From positions 174,094 through 238,093 of the forward strand of contig NZ_LMQO01000005.1 of assembly GCF_001425385.1 (NCBI RefSeq): a DNA stretch of 64,000 nucleotides, read 5' to 3'. Under the pieces are notes generated by a model. It was not told the DNA's origin. It did no database searches and saw nothing but the letters and a program-made list of their open reading frames with translations. Of this stretch, positions 47,405 through 61,607 are shown one piece after another (position 1 is the first letter of the stretch; every line of letters begins with the position of its first letter). The DNA is from Sphingomonas sp. Leaf407. GTDB taxonomy: Bacteria > Pseudomonadota > Alphaproteobacteria > Sphingomonadales > Sphingomonadaceae. Position numbers and translations under genes: made by a program.

Positions 47405-48319
47405 ATGCGGATCAGGGACGGGGTGCGGCAGGGAATCGGGGTGAGCCTGATCGCGCTGATGGCGGCATGCGGCGGCGGTGGCGGTGACGACGGCGACGGC
47501 ACGGTCAGCGCACCGCCGCCGGTCGCGACCGCGACGCCCACCCCGACGCCCAGCGCTAGTAGCTCGACGACGCCGCCTGTGACCGGATGGTGGCGGCCCG
47601 GCGCGACCGCGACGACGTGGCAATGGCAGCTCACGGGGACGGTCGACACCAGCTATGCCGTCACCGCCTATGACGTCGATCTGTTCGACACGCCGGTCGC
47701 GACGATCCAGAAGCTGCACGATGGCGGGCGGCGGGTGATCTGCTATTTCTCGGCCGGATCGTCGGAAAACTGGCGCAGTGACGATGCCCAGTTCGCCGCC
47801 GCCGATCGCGGATCGGCGCTCGACGGCTGGGTCGGCGAACGCTGGCTGTCGGTCACGTCCGCCAACGTCCGGCGGGTGATGCAGACCCGGCTCGATCTGG
47901 CGCGGACCAAGGGCTGCGACGCGGTCGAGCCCGACAATGTCGATGGCTATGCGAACAAGAACGGCCTCGGCATCACCGCCGCGCAGCAGCTCGACTATAA
48001 CCGGTTCCTCGCCGGCGAGGCACATGCGCGCGGGCTGGCGGTGGGATTGAAGAACGATCTCGACCAGGTGGCGGCGCTGGAGGGAGCGTTCGACTTCGCG
48101 GTCAACGAACAATGCCATGAATATGACGAATGCGCGACGCTCAAGCCGTTCATCACCGCGAACAAGCCGGTGTTCGTCGCGGAATACAAGGCAACCTATC
48201 GCAGCAACACCGGCGGCGCGCGCGACAGGCTGTGCGCGACGTCGCGCGCCGAAGGGGTGCATACGCTGGTGCTGGCCGAAGCGCTCGACAACAGCTTCCG
48301 CTATAGCTGCGACGGCTAA
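47405..48319 (+). CDS. GH114-type glycoside hydrolase lipoprotein
   Basis: A 304-residue exported protein with a lipobox (ALMAAC, cysteine at residue 22), a T/P-rich linker and a catalytic domain of the endo-alpha-1,4-polygalactosaminidase (GH114/DUF297) type: WWRPGATATTWQWQLTGTVDTSY, RVICYFSAGSSENWRSDD, CDAVEPDNVDGYANKNGLG. The enzyme group cuts galactosamine-rich exopolysaccharides. Bases 47351-47404 upstream hold no other gene. Substrate in this strain is not known. Confidence 0.85.
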   Translation: MRIRDGVRQGIGVSLIALMAACGGGGGDDGDGTVSAPPPVATATPTPTPSASSSTTPPVTGWWRPGATATTWQWQLTGTVDTSYAVTAYDVDLFDTPVATIQKLHDGGRRVICYFSAGSSENWRSDDAQFAAADRGSALDGWVGERWLSVTSANVRRVMQTRLDLARTKGCDAVEPDNVDGYANKNGLGITAAQQLDYNRFLAGEAHARGLAVGLKNDLDQVAALEGAFDFAVNEQCHEYDECATLKPFITANKPVFVAEYKATYRSNTGGARDRLCATSRAEGVHTLVLAEALDNSFRYSCDG

Positions 48320-48326
48320 GGGTTAG

Positions 48327-48450
48327 TTTGAAAACGCGCCGATGCGCGTTCTGCGGTGCCGGCCCGCTCCCCCACCCGGCCACCCATCGAGGGTACGCTG
48401 TGGGTGGCCGGGTGGGGGAGCGGGCCGGCACCGCCTTGAACCAGCCTCTA
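48327..48450. repeat. Long inverted repeat, family R2, copy 2
   Basis: Two 34-bp arms (48353-48386 and 48401-48434) are exact reverse complements around a 14-base loop (TCGAGGGTACGCTG). Left flank GTTTGAAAACGCGCC and the loop core match copy 1 at 39903-40053. Stem positions that differ from copy 1 mostly differ on both arms, keeping pairing. Confidence 0.88.
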
Positions 48451-48521
48451 ACCCCTAGCGTCCCCTGCGGCGCTGGCTTAGGAAGCTCGGCCATATCCCA
48501 TTCGTGAAGAAGGCAAGCGCC

Positions 48522-49079
48522 ATGGCTGGCAGCGTCAACAAAGTGATCCTCGTAGGCAATCTGGGCCGCGACCCCGAATCGCGATCGTTCCAGAACGGCG
48601 GCAAGGTGGTGAACCTGCGCATCGCCACGTCGGAATCGTGGAAGGACCGCAACAGCGGCGAGAAGAAGGAAAAGACCGAATGGCATTCGGTCGCGATCTT
48701 CAACGAAGGCCTCGCCAACGTCGCCGAACGCTTTCTGCGTAAGGGCAGCAAGGTCTATATCGAGGGCCAGCTCCAGACGCGCAAATGGCAGGACCAGCAG
48801 GGTCAGGACAAATATTCGACCGAGATCGTGCTGCAGGGGTTCAATTCGGTGCTGACGATGCTCGACGGCCCCGGCGGCGGTCAGGGTGGCGGCGGTGGTG
48901 GCGGTGGTGGCCGCAGCGGCGGCGGCGACTTTGGTGGCGGCGATGATTTCGGTGGCGGATCGTCGGGCGGTGGCCAGGGCGGCGCATCGCGTGGCGGCGG
49001 CTTCAATTCGGGCGGCAACAAGGGTGGCGGCTTCTCGGGCGGGTTCGGCGACGATCTCGACGACGACGTGCCGTTCTGA
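48522..49079 (+). CDS. ssb: Single-stranded DNA-binding protein
   Basis: A 185-residue SSB with an N-terminal OB fold ([18 protein letters not shown], then [20 protein letters not shown]), a glycine-rich linker from about residue 120 and the conserved acidic tip DDDVPF that recruits repair and replication partners. The ATG at 48522 gives the standard N-terminus; the GTG at 48504 would add six residues. An R2 repeat lies directly upstream. Confidence 0.96.
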   Translation: MAGSVNKVILVGNLGRDPESRSFQNGGKVVNLRIATSESWKDRNSGEKKEKTEWHSVAIFNEGLANVAERFLRKGSKVYIEGQLQTRKWQDQQGQDKYSTEIVLQGFNSVLTMLDGPGGGQGGGGGGGGGRSGGGDFGGGDDFGGGSSGGGQGGASRGGGFNSGGNKGGGFSGGFGDDLDDDVPF

Positions 49080-49091
49080 GCGCACCCCCTC

Positions 49092-53882
<4,791 letters not shown>

Positions 53883-53883
<1 letters not shown>

Positions 53884-55232
53884 TGCGCGCGCTGGCGGCG
53901 GTGGTGGCGGGGGGCCTGTCGCTCGCCGCCGCCGCGCCCGAACCCCGCTTCGATGCGGCGCACGCGGGCAATCCGCTGCTGCCGGGCTATTTCGCCGATC
54001 CCTCGATCGTGCGCGACGGCAACCGCTGGTATATCTTCGCCACGATCGATCCATGGGGCGGCGATGCGCTGGGACTGTGGACATCCGACAACGGTCGCGA
54101 CTGGCGCTTCTCCACGCCGAACTGGCCGACGAGGGCCGCCGCGACGAGCCCGACGTCGAGCGATGCCAAGGTCTGGGCACCGTCGGTGGTCAAGGCGGCG
54201 AACGGGCGCTGGTACATGTACGTCTCGGTCGGGAGCGAGGTGTGGGTGGGCAGCGCGACGTCGCCCGCCGGGCCATGGGCCGATGCCAATGGCGGCAAGC
54301 CGCTGATCGGCCGCGATTTCGACCGGCGCTATCACATGATCGATGCCGAGGCGTTCGTCGATACCGACGGGCAGGCGTATCTCTATTGGGGGTCGGGGCT
54401 GAACTGGGTCAACGGGCACTGCTTCGTGGTGAAGCTGAAGCCCGACATGGTCCGCTTCGACGGGCCGGTGCGCGACGTCACCCCGCCGAATTATTTCGAA
54501 GGGCCGTTCATGATGCGGCAGGGGAAGCATTATGTGCTGAGCTATAGCGACGGCAAGACGACCGAAGACACCTACAAGGTCCGCTATGCGATCGGCGATA
54601 CCCCGTTCGGCCCGTTCCGCGAAGGGCCGGGCAGCCCGATCCTGTCGACCGACGCCGCACGCAACGTCATCAGCCCCGGCCACCACGCGATCTTCCGCTC
54701 GGGACGACAGGCGTATATTCTGTATCATCGTCACGGCCTGCCGTTCCTGCCCTCGGGCGATGCGGTGCTGCGGCAGGTGGCGATCGACCCGATCCGGCTG
54801 AACGACGACGGCACGATCGCGCGGGTGTTGCCGGGGCATGGCGGACCGGTGCGGGGGTTCGCCGCGCGGCGCGCTCAGGGCCTGCCATGGCGCGCCAGCG
54901 GGCAGGGCCGCGATACGCTGCACGGTCCCGAACGTGCCGGCGATGATAATTACGCCACCGGCTGGATACCGGCCACCGCCATGCCGCCGCGGATCGTCGC
55001 CGATCTGGGCACGGCGAAGCCGGTGGGCGAGAGCAGCCTGCGGATGGGCTTCCCGGTCCAGTCCCATGCGCTGACGATCGAGGGATCGGCGGACGGCAAG
55101 CGCTGGACACGGCTGGCGGGGGAGAGCGCGGCAAGCGGATCGCCGATCGTCCTGCGCCATGCGGCACGGACGCGCTACCTGCGGCTTACCGTTCCGCAGG
55201 ACGCGACGCTGCTGGAGTGGACGATCCGCTGA
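53883..55232 (+). CDS. GH43 family glycoside hydrolase with C-terminal discoidin-like domain
   Basis: A 449-residue secreted enzyme. Signal peptide (MRALAAVVAGGLSLAAAAPEP), then a five-blade propeller with catalytic D39 in FADPS, a second Asp in IDAEAFVDTDG and Glu in NYFEGPFMM. A C-terminal beta-sandwich (HALTIEGSADGKRWTRLAG) resembles F5/8 type C carbohydrate-binding modules. GH43 members cut arabinose, xylose or galactose side chains. Coupled to the GH2 gene by TGATG. Confidence 0.85.
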
Positions 55233-55234
55233 GC

Positions 55235-55263
55235 GCCGGTCCGCGTTACAGGCGCGGGCCGGC
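55235..55263. terminator. Hairpin between GH43 and ankyrin gene
   Basis: GCCGGTCCGCG and CGCGGGCCGGC make an 11-bp stem (one mismatch or G-T pair) with a 7-base loop between converging genes. It includes the ankyrin-gene stop codon. No T-run, so strength is uncertain. Confidence 0.45.
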
Positions 55264-55839
55264 GACCGCCGCCTTGGGCTTGGCCGGGGCGGCCTCCAGC
55301 AGCCGGAGGAGCGCCGGGGTGCGGGTGTCGCGCCGGGCATAGTCGCGCGCCGACAGGCCGGCGATCACATCGGCCTGATCGGGGTTGGCGCCCGCCGCCA
55401 CCAGCGTGCGGACCATGTCGGGATTGCGCAACTGCACCGCGCGGATGAGCGGCGTCTCCCCGCTCGAATTGCCCAGATTCAGGTTCGCCTTGCGCGCCGC
55501 CAGCGCGTCGACCGCCTCGACCGAGCCCGATTCGACCGCATAGATCGCCGCCGTGTTGCCGCGATTGTCCTGCAAATTGGGGTTCGCCCCCTTCGCCAGC
55601 AGGAAGCGCAGATAGGTCAGATTGCCGCTCTTGGCGACGATGTGCAGCGCGCCTTCGCCGGTCGAACGGTCCTTGGTGTTGATGATCGTCTGTCCGGGCT
55701 GGCCCAGAATGTCGTTCACCTTGTTGCCGTCCTCGTCGCGCACCGCTTTCAGGAAGCTGTAGCCCGGCGACGTCTGCTGGCCCTGCGCGGCGGCGGGCAG
55801 CAGCAACGCCGCGGCGAGCAGGACACGGATCGGCTTCAT
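55246..55839 (-). CDS. Exported ankyrin-repeat protein
   Basis: A 197-residue protein with a signal peptide (MKPIRVLLAAALLLPAAAQ) and at least four ankyrin repeats between about residues 60 and 160 (GALHIVAKSGNLTYLRFLLAKGANPNLQDNRGN is a full unit). Ankyrin stacks bind other proteins; the periplasmic partner is unknown. The C-terminus is proline- and alanine-rich. It is divergent from the SCO gene by 71 bases. Confidence 0.85.
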   Translation of the reverse strand: MKPIRVLLAAALLLPAAAQGQQTSPGYSFLKAVRDEDGNKVNDILGQPGQTIINTKDRSTGEGALHIVAKSGNLTYLRFLLAKGANPNLQDNRGNTAAIYAVESGSVEAVDALAARKANLNLGNSSGETPLIRAVQLRNPDMVRTLVAAGANPDQADVIAGLSARDYARRDTRTPALLRLLEAAPAKPKAAVAGPRL

Positions 55840-55910
55840 TCCAAATACTCCCCGGCGGACACACGCATGGCTTGCATGGAATCGCCTATCAGATCATGGG
55901 CAACAACACC

Positions 55911-56504
55911 ATGAACAGCTATCTGCGAACCGTCGGTCCCGCGCTCGCGCTGCTGCTTGCCGCATGCGGCGGCGGCGAGCAACCGGCCGAGACGCCGCCG
56001 CTGGCGGGCGCGCGGATCGGCGGGCCGTTCGTGCTGACCGACGGGCAGGGTCAGGTGGTGCGCGACACCGACTTCGCCGGCAAATGGCGCATCGTCTATT
56101 TCGGCTATACCTATTGCCCCGACGTCTGCCCGGTCGATCTCCAGACGATCGCCGCCGGCCTGAAGGCGTTCGAGGCTGACGAGCCCGAACGTGGCGACAA
56201 GGTCGTGCCGATCTTCATCACCGTCGATCCCGAACGCGATACGCCCGCCGTCGTCGGCAAATATGTCGCGGCGTTCCATCCGCGCATGGTCGGGCTGACC
56301 GGATCGGCGCAGGCGATCGCCGACGCGGCACGTGCCTACGGCGTCACCTATGCCAAGTCGCAGCCGCCCGGTGCGTCGGAATATCTGATGGACCACAGCC
56401 GCACGGCGGTGCTGATGGACCCGCAGGGCCGCCCGGTGGCGCTGCTGCCGCAGGACGAGGATGCGGCGGCGGTCGCGAAGGAGCTGGCGAAGTGGGTGCG
56501 ATGA
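55911..56504 (+). CDS. SCO family copper chaperone
   Basis: A 197-residue membrane-associated thioredoxin-fold protein that delivers copper to cytochrome oxidase. Copper ligands C69 and C73 (CPDVC) and H162 (MDHSR) are in place, and a lipobox-like LLAAC near residue 19 suggests it is a lipoprotein. The ATG at 55911 gives the best N-terminus; 55896 is possible. Its stop overlaps the ycgN start (ATGA). Confidence 0.92.
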   Translation: MNSYLRTVGPALALLLAACGGGEQPAETPPLAGARIGGPFVLTDGQGQVVRDTDFAGKWRIVYFGYTYCPDVCPVDLQTIAAGLKAFEADEPERGDKVVPIFITVDPERDTPAVVGKYVAAFHPRMVGLTGSAQAIADAARAYGVTYAKSQPPGASEYLMDHSRTAVLMDPQGRPVALLPQDEDAAAVAKELAKWVR

Positions 56505-56935
56505 CCGGCCGCTTCTGGGACGACCTGCCCCTCGCGCAACTCGACCGCGCACAATGGGAGGCGCTGTGCGACGGCTGCGGCAAATGCTGCCTGCACAAGC
56601 TGGAGGACGAGGACACCGGCGAGGTCCATGCGACCAACGTCGCATGCAAGCTGCTCGACCGGCGGATGGGCCAGTGCAGCGATTATCGCCACCGCCATGC
56701 CTATGTCCCCGAATGCGTGCGGCTGAACGCGCGCAACGTCGCCAAGATCGAATGGCTGCCCTCGACCTGCGCCTATCGCCTGCGCGCCAATGGCGAGACG
56801 CTGCCCGAGTGGCATTATCTGAACAGCGGCGACCGCGAGAGCGTGCATGCCGCCGGCCAGTCGACGCGCGGCTGGACCGTCAGCGAGGTCGACGTGGGCG
56901 ATATGGAGGATCACCTGACCGACCGCGTGCTGTGA
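56501..56935 (+). CDS. YcgN family cysteine-cluster protein
   Basis: A 144-residue cytoplasmic protein of the UPF0260/YcgN family. Eight cysteines, including CDGCGKCC and the CSDYRHRHAYVPEC stretch, fit a zinc or iron-sulfur site. Its role is unproved. It is coupled upstream to the SCO gene and downstream to the YgjP-like gene by overlapping stop and start codons. Confidence 0.88.
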   Translation: MTGRFWDDLPLAQLDRAQWEALCDGCGKCCLHKLEDEDTGEVHATNVACKLLDRRMGQCSDYRHRHAYVPECVRLNARNVAKIEWLPSTCAYRLRANGETLPEWHYLNSGDRESVHAAGQSTRGWTVSEVDVGDMEDHLTDRVL

Positions 56936-57636
56936 TCGACGGGGTCGAGGTCGTCCGCCATCCGCGCGCCCGGGTCGCGCGGCTGTCGGTCGATCCAGCG
57001 ACCGGGCGGGTACGCCTCACGGTGCCCAGACGCATGGCGCTGGCCAAGGCGGTGGCATGGGCCGGCGAAAAGGCCGAATGGATCGCGGCGCAGCGGGCGA
57101 AGCTGCCGCAGGGCCGGCCGTTCGTCGACGGCGCGGTCGTGCCGGTGGCCGGGCGCGACGTGCGGCTGGTGTGGGATGCGGGCGTGTCGCGGACGCCCGT
57201 CCTCCGTCCTTCCGGCGAAGGCCGGGATGACGAGGCGGTTCTGGTCTGTGGCGGTCCCGCCGAAGCCTTCGCCACCCGCATCGAACGCTGGCTGCGGCGC
57301 GAGGCGCTGCGCGCGCTTGCCGAGGATACCGCCCACTATGCCGCGAAGGCCGGCGTCACCGTCGCGCAGGTCGCGGTCGCCGATCCCAGGGCGCGCTGGG
57401 GCAGTTGCAGTTCGACCGGCGCGATCCGCTATAGCTGGCGGTTGCTGCTCGCCCCCGTCGCCGTCCGCCGCGCGACCGTGGCGCATGAGGTGGCGCACCG
57501 TGTCCACATGCACCACGGCCCCGCGTTCCACGCGCTGGTCGCCGAACTGTTCGAGGGCGATCCCGACGACGCCCGCCGCTGGCTGCGCGCATCGGGCGCG
57601 GCGCTTCACTGGTACGGGCGCGACTCTTCTTCATAA
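56932..57636 (+). CDS. YgjP/SprT-like zinc metallopeptidase family protein
   Basis: A 234-residue protein (DUF45/YgjP). The zinc site is H185-E186-x2-H189 in VAHEVAHRVHMHHGPAF. RARWGSCSSTGAIRYSWRLLLAP is the other family block. Translation starts at a GTG sharing bases with the YcgN stop (GTGA). The last 31 bases overlap the 3' end of the convergent PBP1A gene. Peptidase activity is predicted only. Confidence 0.88.
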   Translation: MIDGVEVVRHPRARVARLSVDPATGRVRLTVPRRMALAKAVAWAGEKAEWIAAQRAKLPQGRPFVDGAVVPVAGRDVRLVWDAGVSRTPVLRPSGEGRDDEAVLVCGGPAEAFATRIERWLRREALRALAEDTAHYAAKAGVTVAQVAVADPRARWGSCSSTGAIRYSWRLLLAPVAVRRATVAHEVAHRVHMHHGPAFHALVAELFEGDPDDARRWLRASGAALHWYGRDSSS

Positions 57637-59750
57637 GGGCGGTCGGGCGCGCGCCGTTCGGGCGGCGGGGCGCGGCGCGGCGGCGGTGCCGCCTCGCGCG
57701 GACCGCGTCCCAACGCGCGATCGATCCAGTCCTGATCGAGCTGTTCGTCGGGCACGCGCTGCACCTGCGGCTGCTGTTCGGCCGGATCGACCTCGTCGCC
57801 CTCCTGCGGTGCCGGCTGCTGCTGCGGCGCGGGCACCGGGTTGCCGTTTTCGTCGACATAGACCTGATCGTCGGGCTGGCCGTAATAGCTCTCAGCGTCC
57901 GGCTCCTCCTGCCATTCGGGCAGCGTCACCTTGGTGTCGAACTGCTCGACCGGGCGGCTGGCCACCGCCTGTCGCATGAACGCGGCGAAGGCGCGCGCCG
58001 GGGCGGTGCCGCCCTGCAACCCGCTGACCGTCTTGGCATCGTCGCGGCCCATCCACACGCCGGTGGTGATCCCTGACGAGAAGCCCATGAACCAGCCGTC
58101 CTTGTTCGAACTGGTCGTACCGGTCTTGCCCGCCACCGGGCGGCCGATCTGCGCGGCGCGGCCACTGCCGGTATTCACCGCCGTCTGGAGCAAGTCGGTC
58201 ATCTGCTGCGCCACATAGGGCGCGACGAGCACGCGCGAACTGTCGACCTGATGCTGGTAGATCACCGATCCATTGGCGGTGACGCGGGTGATGCCATAGG
58301 GGACCACCGCCGTCCCGCCGGAGGCGACCGAGGCATAGGCGCGCGTCATGTCGATCAGCCGCACGTCCGACGTGCCGAGCACCATCGCCGGCCGCGTATC
58401 GACGGGCGTAGTGATGCCGAAACGCCGCGCCATGTCGGCGACGGTGCCGAAACCGACCTGCTGCCCCAGCCGCGCGGCGACCGTGTTCAGCGAATAGGCG
58501 AAGGCGGTGCGCATCGACACCTGCCCGCTGAACCGGCGCGAGCTGTTGCGCGGGCTCCACCCGTCGATCGTGATCGGCGCGTCCTGCACCTGGCTGTCGG
58601 GGTTCATCCCCGCTTCCAGCGCCGCCAGATACACGAAGAGCTTGAACGACGACCCGGGCTGGCGCGTCGCCTGCGTCGCGCGGTTGTAGATCGACGAGAC
58701 ATAGTCCTTGCCGCCGACCATCGCCCGCACCGCCCCGTCGCGGTCGAGCGCGACCAGCGCCCCCTGCGTTCCCGCCGGGGCATTGGCGCGGATCGCGGTA
58801 TCGGCGCTCGTCTGCATGCCCGGATCGAGCGTGGTCCACACGTCGAGCGGTGCCTCGGTCTCGTCGATCAGCGTTTCGAGCTGTGGCAGTGCCCAGTCGG
58901 TGAAATAGCGCACGCTGTTCTGCTGCGGCCCCGGCGACAGCTTGATCGCCTGCGGGTCGGCATCGGCGGCCTCGCTCGCGCTGATCGCGCCGGTTTCCTG
59001 CATCAGTTGCAGCACCACGCCGGCGCGGCCTACCGCCGCCTCGGCATCGGCGGTCGGCGAATAGCGCGACGGCGCCTTGACCAGCCCGGCGATGACCGCC
59101 GCCTCGGACAGCGACAACCGGTTGCCCGGATGGTTGAAGAACCGGCGCGACGCGGCATCGATGCCATACGCCCCGCCGCCGAAATACACCTTGTTGAGAT
59201 AGAGTTCGAGAATCTGGTTCTTGCTGAACTTGCGCTCGATCGCGAGTGCCAGGATGATCTCGCGGAACTTGCGGCCGACCGTATAGCTGTTCGACAGGAA
59301 GATCGTGCGCGCGACCTGTTGCGTGATCGTCGATGCGCCTTGCAGGCGGCGGCCGGTGCCGCGCGTCTCGATCGCGAATTTGGTGATGCGCGCGATCGCC
59401 ACCGGATCGACGCCCCAGTGCGAGCGGAAGCGCCGGTCCTCGACCGCGACCATCGCGTCGCGCATCACGTCCGGTATCTCGCTGTAGGGAATCCATTCGC
59501 CATAGCTCGGCCCCAGCGACACGAGGATCGTGCCGTCGGCGGCGCGCACCCGGATCATCTGGCCGTTGGGCGAGGATTTGAGCTGGTCGAAGCTCGGCAG
59601 GTTCGCCTTGGCATTATACACCGCCACGACGAGCGCGATCACCGCCACCAGCGTCAGGACGACGCCGGTGCCGATTACCCAGCGCAGGACGCGCCGCCAG
59701 CGGGGCTTTGCGGCGGACCGCTTGCGAGAGCGTTCGGAGGAGCGTGCCAT
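57606..59750 (-). CDS. mrcA: Penicillin-binding protein 1A (bifunctional)
   Basis: A 714-residue inner-membrane enzyme that polymerises and cross-links peptidoglycan. One anchor (IGTGVVLTLVAVIALVVAVY) is followed by the transglycosylase domain (E104 in VAVEDRRFRSHWG, GASTITQQVART) and a transpeptidase domain (S367 in SSFK, SLN 420-422, KTGTT from 542). A proline/arginine-rich tail follows. Start ATG 59750; no clear ribosome site. About 20 bases upstream lies a 15-bp perfect hairpin. Confidence 0.95.
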   Translation of the reverse strand: MARSSERSRKRSAAKPRWRRVLRWVIGTGVVLTLVAVIALVVAVYNAKANLPSFDQLKSSPNGQMIRVRAADGTILVSLGPSYGEWIPYSEIPDVMRDAMVAVEDRRFRSHWGVDPVAIARITKFAIETRGTGRRLQGASTITQQVARTIFLSNSYTVGRKFREIILALAIERKFSKNQILELYLNKVYFGGGAYGIDAASRRFFNHPGNRLSLSEAAVIAGLVKAPSRYSPTADAEAAVGRAGVVLQLMQETGAISASEAADADPQAIKLSPGPQQNSVRYFTDWALPQLETLIDETEAPLDVWTTLDPGMQTSADTAIRANAPAGTQGALVALDRDGAVRAMVGGKDYVSSIYNRATQATRQPGSSFKLFVYLAALEAGMNPDSQVQDAPITIDGWSPRNSSRRFSGQVSMRTAFAYSLNTVAARLGQQVGFGTVADMARRFGITTPVDTRPAMVLGTSDVRLIDMTRAYASVASGGTAVVPYGITRVTANGSVIYQHQVDSSRVLVAPYVAQQMTDLLQTAVNTGSGRAAQIGRPVAGKTGTTSSNKDGWFMGFSSGITTGVWMGRDDAKTVSGLQGGTAPARAFAAFMRQAVASRPVEQFDTKVTLPEWQEEPDAESYYGQPDDQVYVDENGNPVPAPQQQPAPQEGDEVDPAEQQPQVQRVPDEQLDQDWIDRALGRGPREAAPPPRRAPPPERRAPDRPYEEESRPYQ

Positions 59751-59771
59751 GAAGATGTGCCGGATACCGCG

Positions 59772-59805
59772 CGGGTGCCCCGGGGCACAAGCCCCGGGGC
59801 ACCCG
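59772..59805 (-). terminator. Perfect 15-bp hairpin after the FAD-oxidoreductase gene
   Basis: CGGGTGCCCCGGGGC and its exact complement flank ACAA. It lies 55 bases after the FAD gene stop and just upstream of PBP1A, on the minus strand. It could end the polyketide operon transcript; no T-run is seen. Confidence 0.55.
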
Positions 59806-59859
59806 TGCTTCAGGAAAGTCGGGCGCTGTAGCGGCGGGTGGCTGAACGCAGGGTGACGA

Positions 59860-60942
59860 TCATTGTGGCGGATCGATCCGGGTCCAGCCCGCCAGCCGGT
59901 GGACGAGGCCGGGAAACACGCCGCCCAGCAACAGCGCGCTGCCGTGCCGTTCGGCGACATGGCGCAGCATCCCCGCCACTCCGAGCGGCCGGCGCAGCGC
60001 GCGCGCCAGATCGCGCTGATAGACTTCCGCCGTACTACCGCCCAGCGCGACCTGCGCCGCGCGGATGCCGCTGCGGATCGCGATGCCCATGCCTTCGCCC
60101 GCCAGCGAGGGGATGACCCCGGCCTGATCGCCCAGCCGATAGACGCCGGGAGTCGTCTGCGCGGTGCGCCAGCCATAGGGAACATTGGCGATCGCATCGA
60201 TCTGCTGCTCCGCGCCAAGATGGGCGAGCCGTTCGCCGAGCGCCGGTGCCTCGGCGGCGAGCGCGTCGAGCAGCGCGGGCAGGCTCCCCGCCGCCTGCAA
60301 CCGCGACCGGCGCAGCGCCATGCACACGTTCGCGCTCCCGTCCTCCTGCAACACGATCCCGGCATAGCCGCCGGCGAAGGGATGCAGTTCGATCGCATCG
60401 CCGATCATCCGCGCCAGCGCGGGCGACGCGGCCAGCCGGACGCGCACCCCCATCGCCGGATCGGCATCGCGCGGGGCGGGGCGGGCCAGTCCGCGCAGGT
60501 CGTGCTTGCCGGTCGCGAGGAACAGGTTGTCGCCGGCCACCGCGGCGCCATCGGCGGTATGCAGCACCCGCTGGTCGGCGGAGCGGATCGCCACGCCGCG
60601 CTCGACGGCCGCGCCCAGCGCCTCGGCATGGGCGAGCAGCAGCGAATCGAGCCGGCGCCGCGACAGGCCGATCGCCGGCGCGGGGAGCGATGCCCCGGCG
60701 AGCCGTCCGGCGGCATGGATGGTGATCCGGCGCACGACATGGCCGCCCAGCGCCGCCGCCTCGACGCCGACCGATTCGAGCGATTGCAGCGTGCGCCACG
60801 ACAGGAACCCGCCGCACAGCGCGTCCTGCACCTCGCGCGCGCGCTCGATTACCAGCGGCCGCATCCCGCCGCGCGCGAGCAGCGCCGCCGTGACCGCGCC
60901 GGCCGGGCCGCCGCCCGCGATCAGCGCCGGCGTTCGACGCAT
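59860..60942 (-). CDS. FAD-dependent oxidoreductase (geranylgeranyl-reductase/aromatic hydroxylase-like)
   Basis: A 360-residue flavoprotein. The dinucleotide site is LIAGGGPAGAVTAALLARGG at the N-terminus; GDQAGVIPSLAGEGMGIAIRSG is the second FAD motif. It resembles group A flavin hydroxylases and geranylgeranyl reductases. Overlapping the methyltransferase by 22 bases and following the type III polyketide synthase, it plausibly modifies the polyketide product, as a flavoprotein does in the Streptomyces srs cluster. Confidence 0.85.
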   Translation of the reverse strand: MRRTPALIAGGGPAGAVTAALLARGGMRPLVIERAREVQDALCGGFLSWRTLQSLESVGVEAAALGGHVVRRITIHAAGRLAGASLPAPAIGLSRRRLDSLLLAHAEALGAAVERGVAIRSADQRVLHTADGAAVAGDNLFLATGKHDLRGLARPAPRDADPAMGVRVRLAASPALARMIGDAIELHPFAGGYAGIVLQEDGSANVCMALRRSRLQAAGSLPALLDALAAEAPALGERLAHLGAEQQIDAIANVPYGWRTAQTTPGVYRLGDQAGVIPSLAGEGMGIAIRSGIRAAQVALGGSTAEVYQRDLARALRRPLGVAGMLRHVAERHGSALLLGGVFPGLVHRLAGWTRIDPPQ

Positions 60943-61607
60943 AGCCGGAACGGAAAACGGCGGACGACCCGCGCACCCCGCACCCCCGCCGCGTCGAGCA
61001 GCGGCGGCCATTCCTCGGGACGATACGACCGCGCGATCGACAGCGTGCCATCGGCGCGGACGATCGGGTGCCAACGCAGGATGCGGGCGAGCAGCGGATA
61101 GCCGGCATGCGCGAAGCGGTGGCGATGCAGATCGTTGACCAGCCAGCCGCGTGCCGCCTCCGCCTCCATGAAGCGCAGGAAAGCGATCAACTGATCGCGC
61201 GTCATGTGATGCGCGACGAGGCTGGAGACGATCACGTCGAAGCCTGCGCCCGCCAGATCGGCATAGTCGCCGGTGCGATAGGTGATCGGCAGATCGACCG
61301 GGGTATCGGCACGCGCGACGTCCGCGCTGTGCGGGTTGAGGTCGATGCCGACCAGCTCCGCCGCCACGCCGCGCGCCGCCGCCCAGCGCGCGATCCGGCG
61401 CAGCATGTCGCCATCGCCGAAGCCGACGTCGAGCAGCTTCAGCCGGTCGCCCCTGCCCGCCAGCGAATCGAGAAAGCCAAGCGTCGGGCGCGCCGCCATC
61501 GTCACCGTGTTTACCCGCGCCAGATCGCGCAGCACCGCGGCATAGACGGCGGGATCGAGCGCGGGATCGTCCATCGCCTCTTCGGCGTGGACGCGCGGGA
61601 AGCTCAT
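60921..61607 (-). CDS. SAM-dependent methyltransferase
   Basis: A 228-residue class I methyltransferase. The SAM site is LLDVGFGDGDMLRRIARWA, with GIDLNPHSADVAR as the next motif. FDVIVSSLVAHHMT fits a small-molecule enzyme. It overlaps the polyketide synthase gene by ATGA and the FAD gene by 22 bases, so all three are one operon and probably methylate, oxidise or reduce the same product. Confidence 0.88.
   Translation of the reverse strand: MSFPRVHAEEAMDDPALDPAVYAAVLRDLARVNTVTMAARPTLGFLDSLAGRGDRLKLLDVGFGDGDMLRRIARWAAARGVAAELVGIDLNPHSADVARADTPVDLPITYRTGDYADLAGAGFDVIVSSLVAHHMTRDQLIAFLRFMEAEAARGWLVNDLHRHRFAHAGYPLLARILRWHPIVRADGTLSIARSYRPEEWPPLLDAAGVRGARVVRRFPFRLCVERRR

Noticed and set aside
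44297..48262. Open frame of 1321 residues antisense to bc1 chaperone, yceD, feoAB and part of the GH114 gene
   Set aside because: It spans several confidently identified genes on the other strand and has the low-complexity R/H/D/Q composition typical of GC-driven shadow frames.
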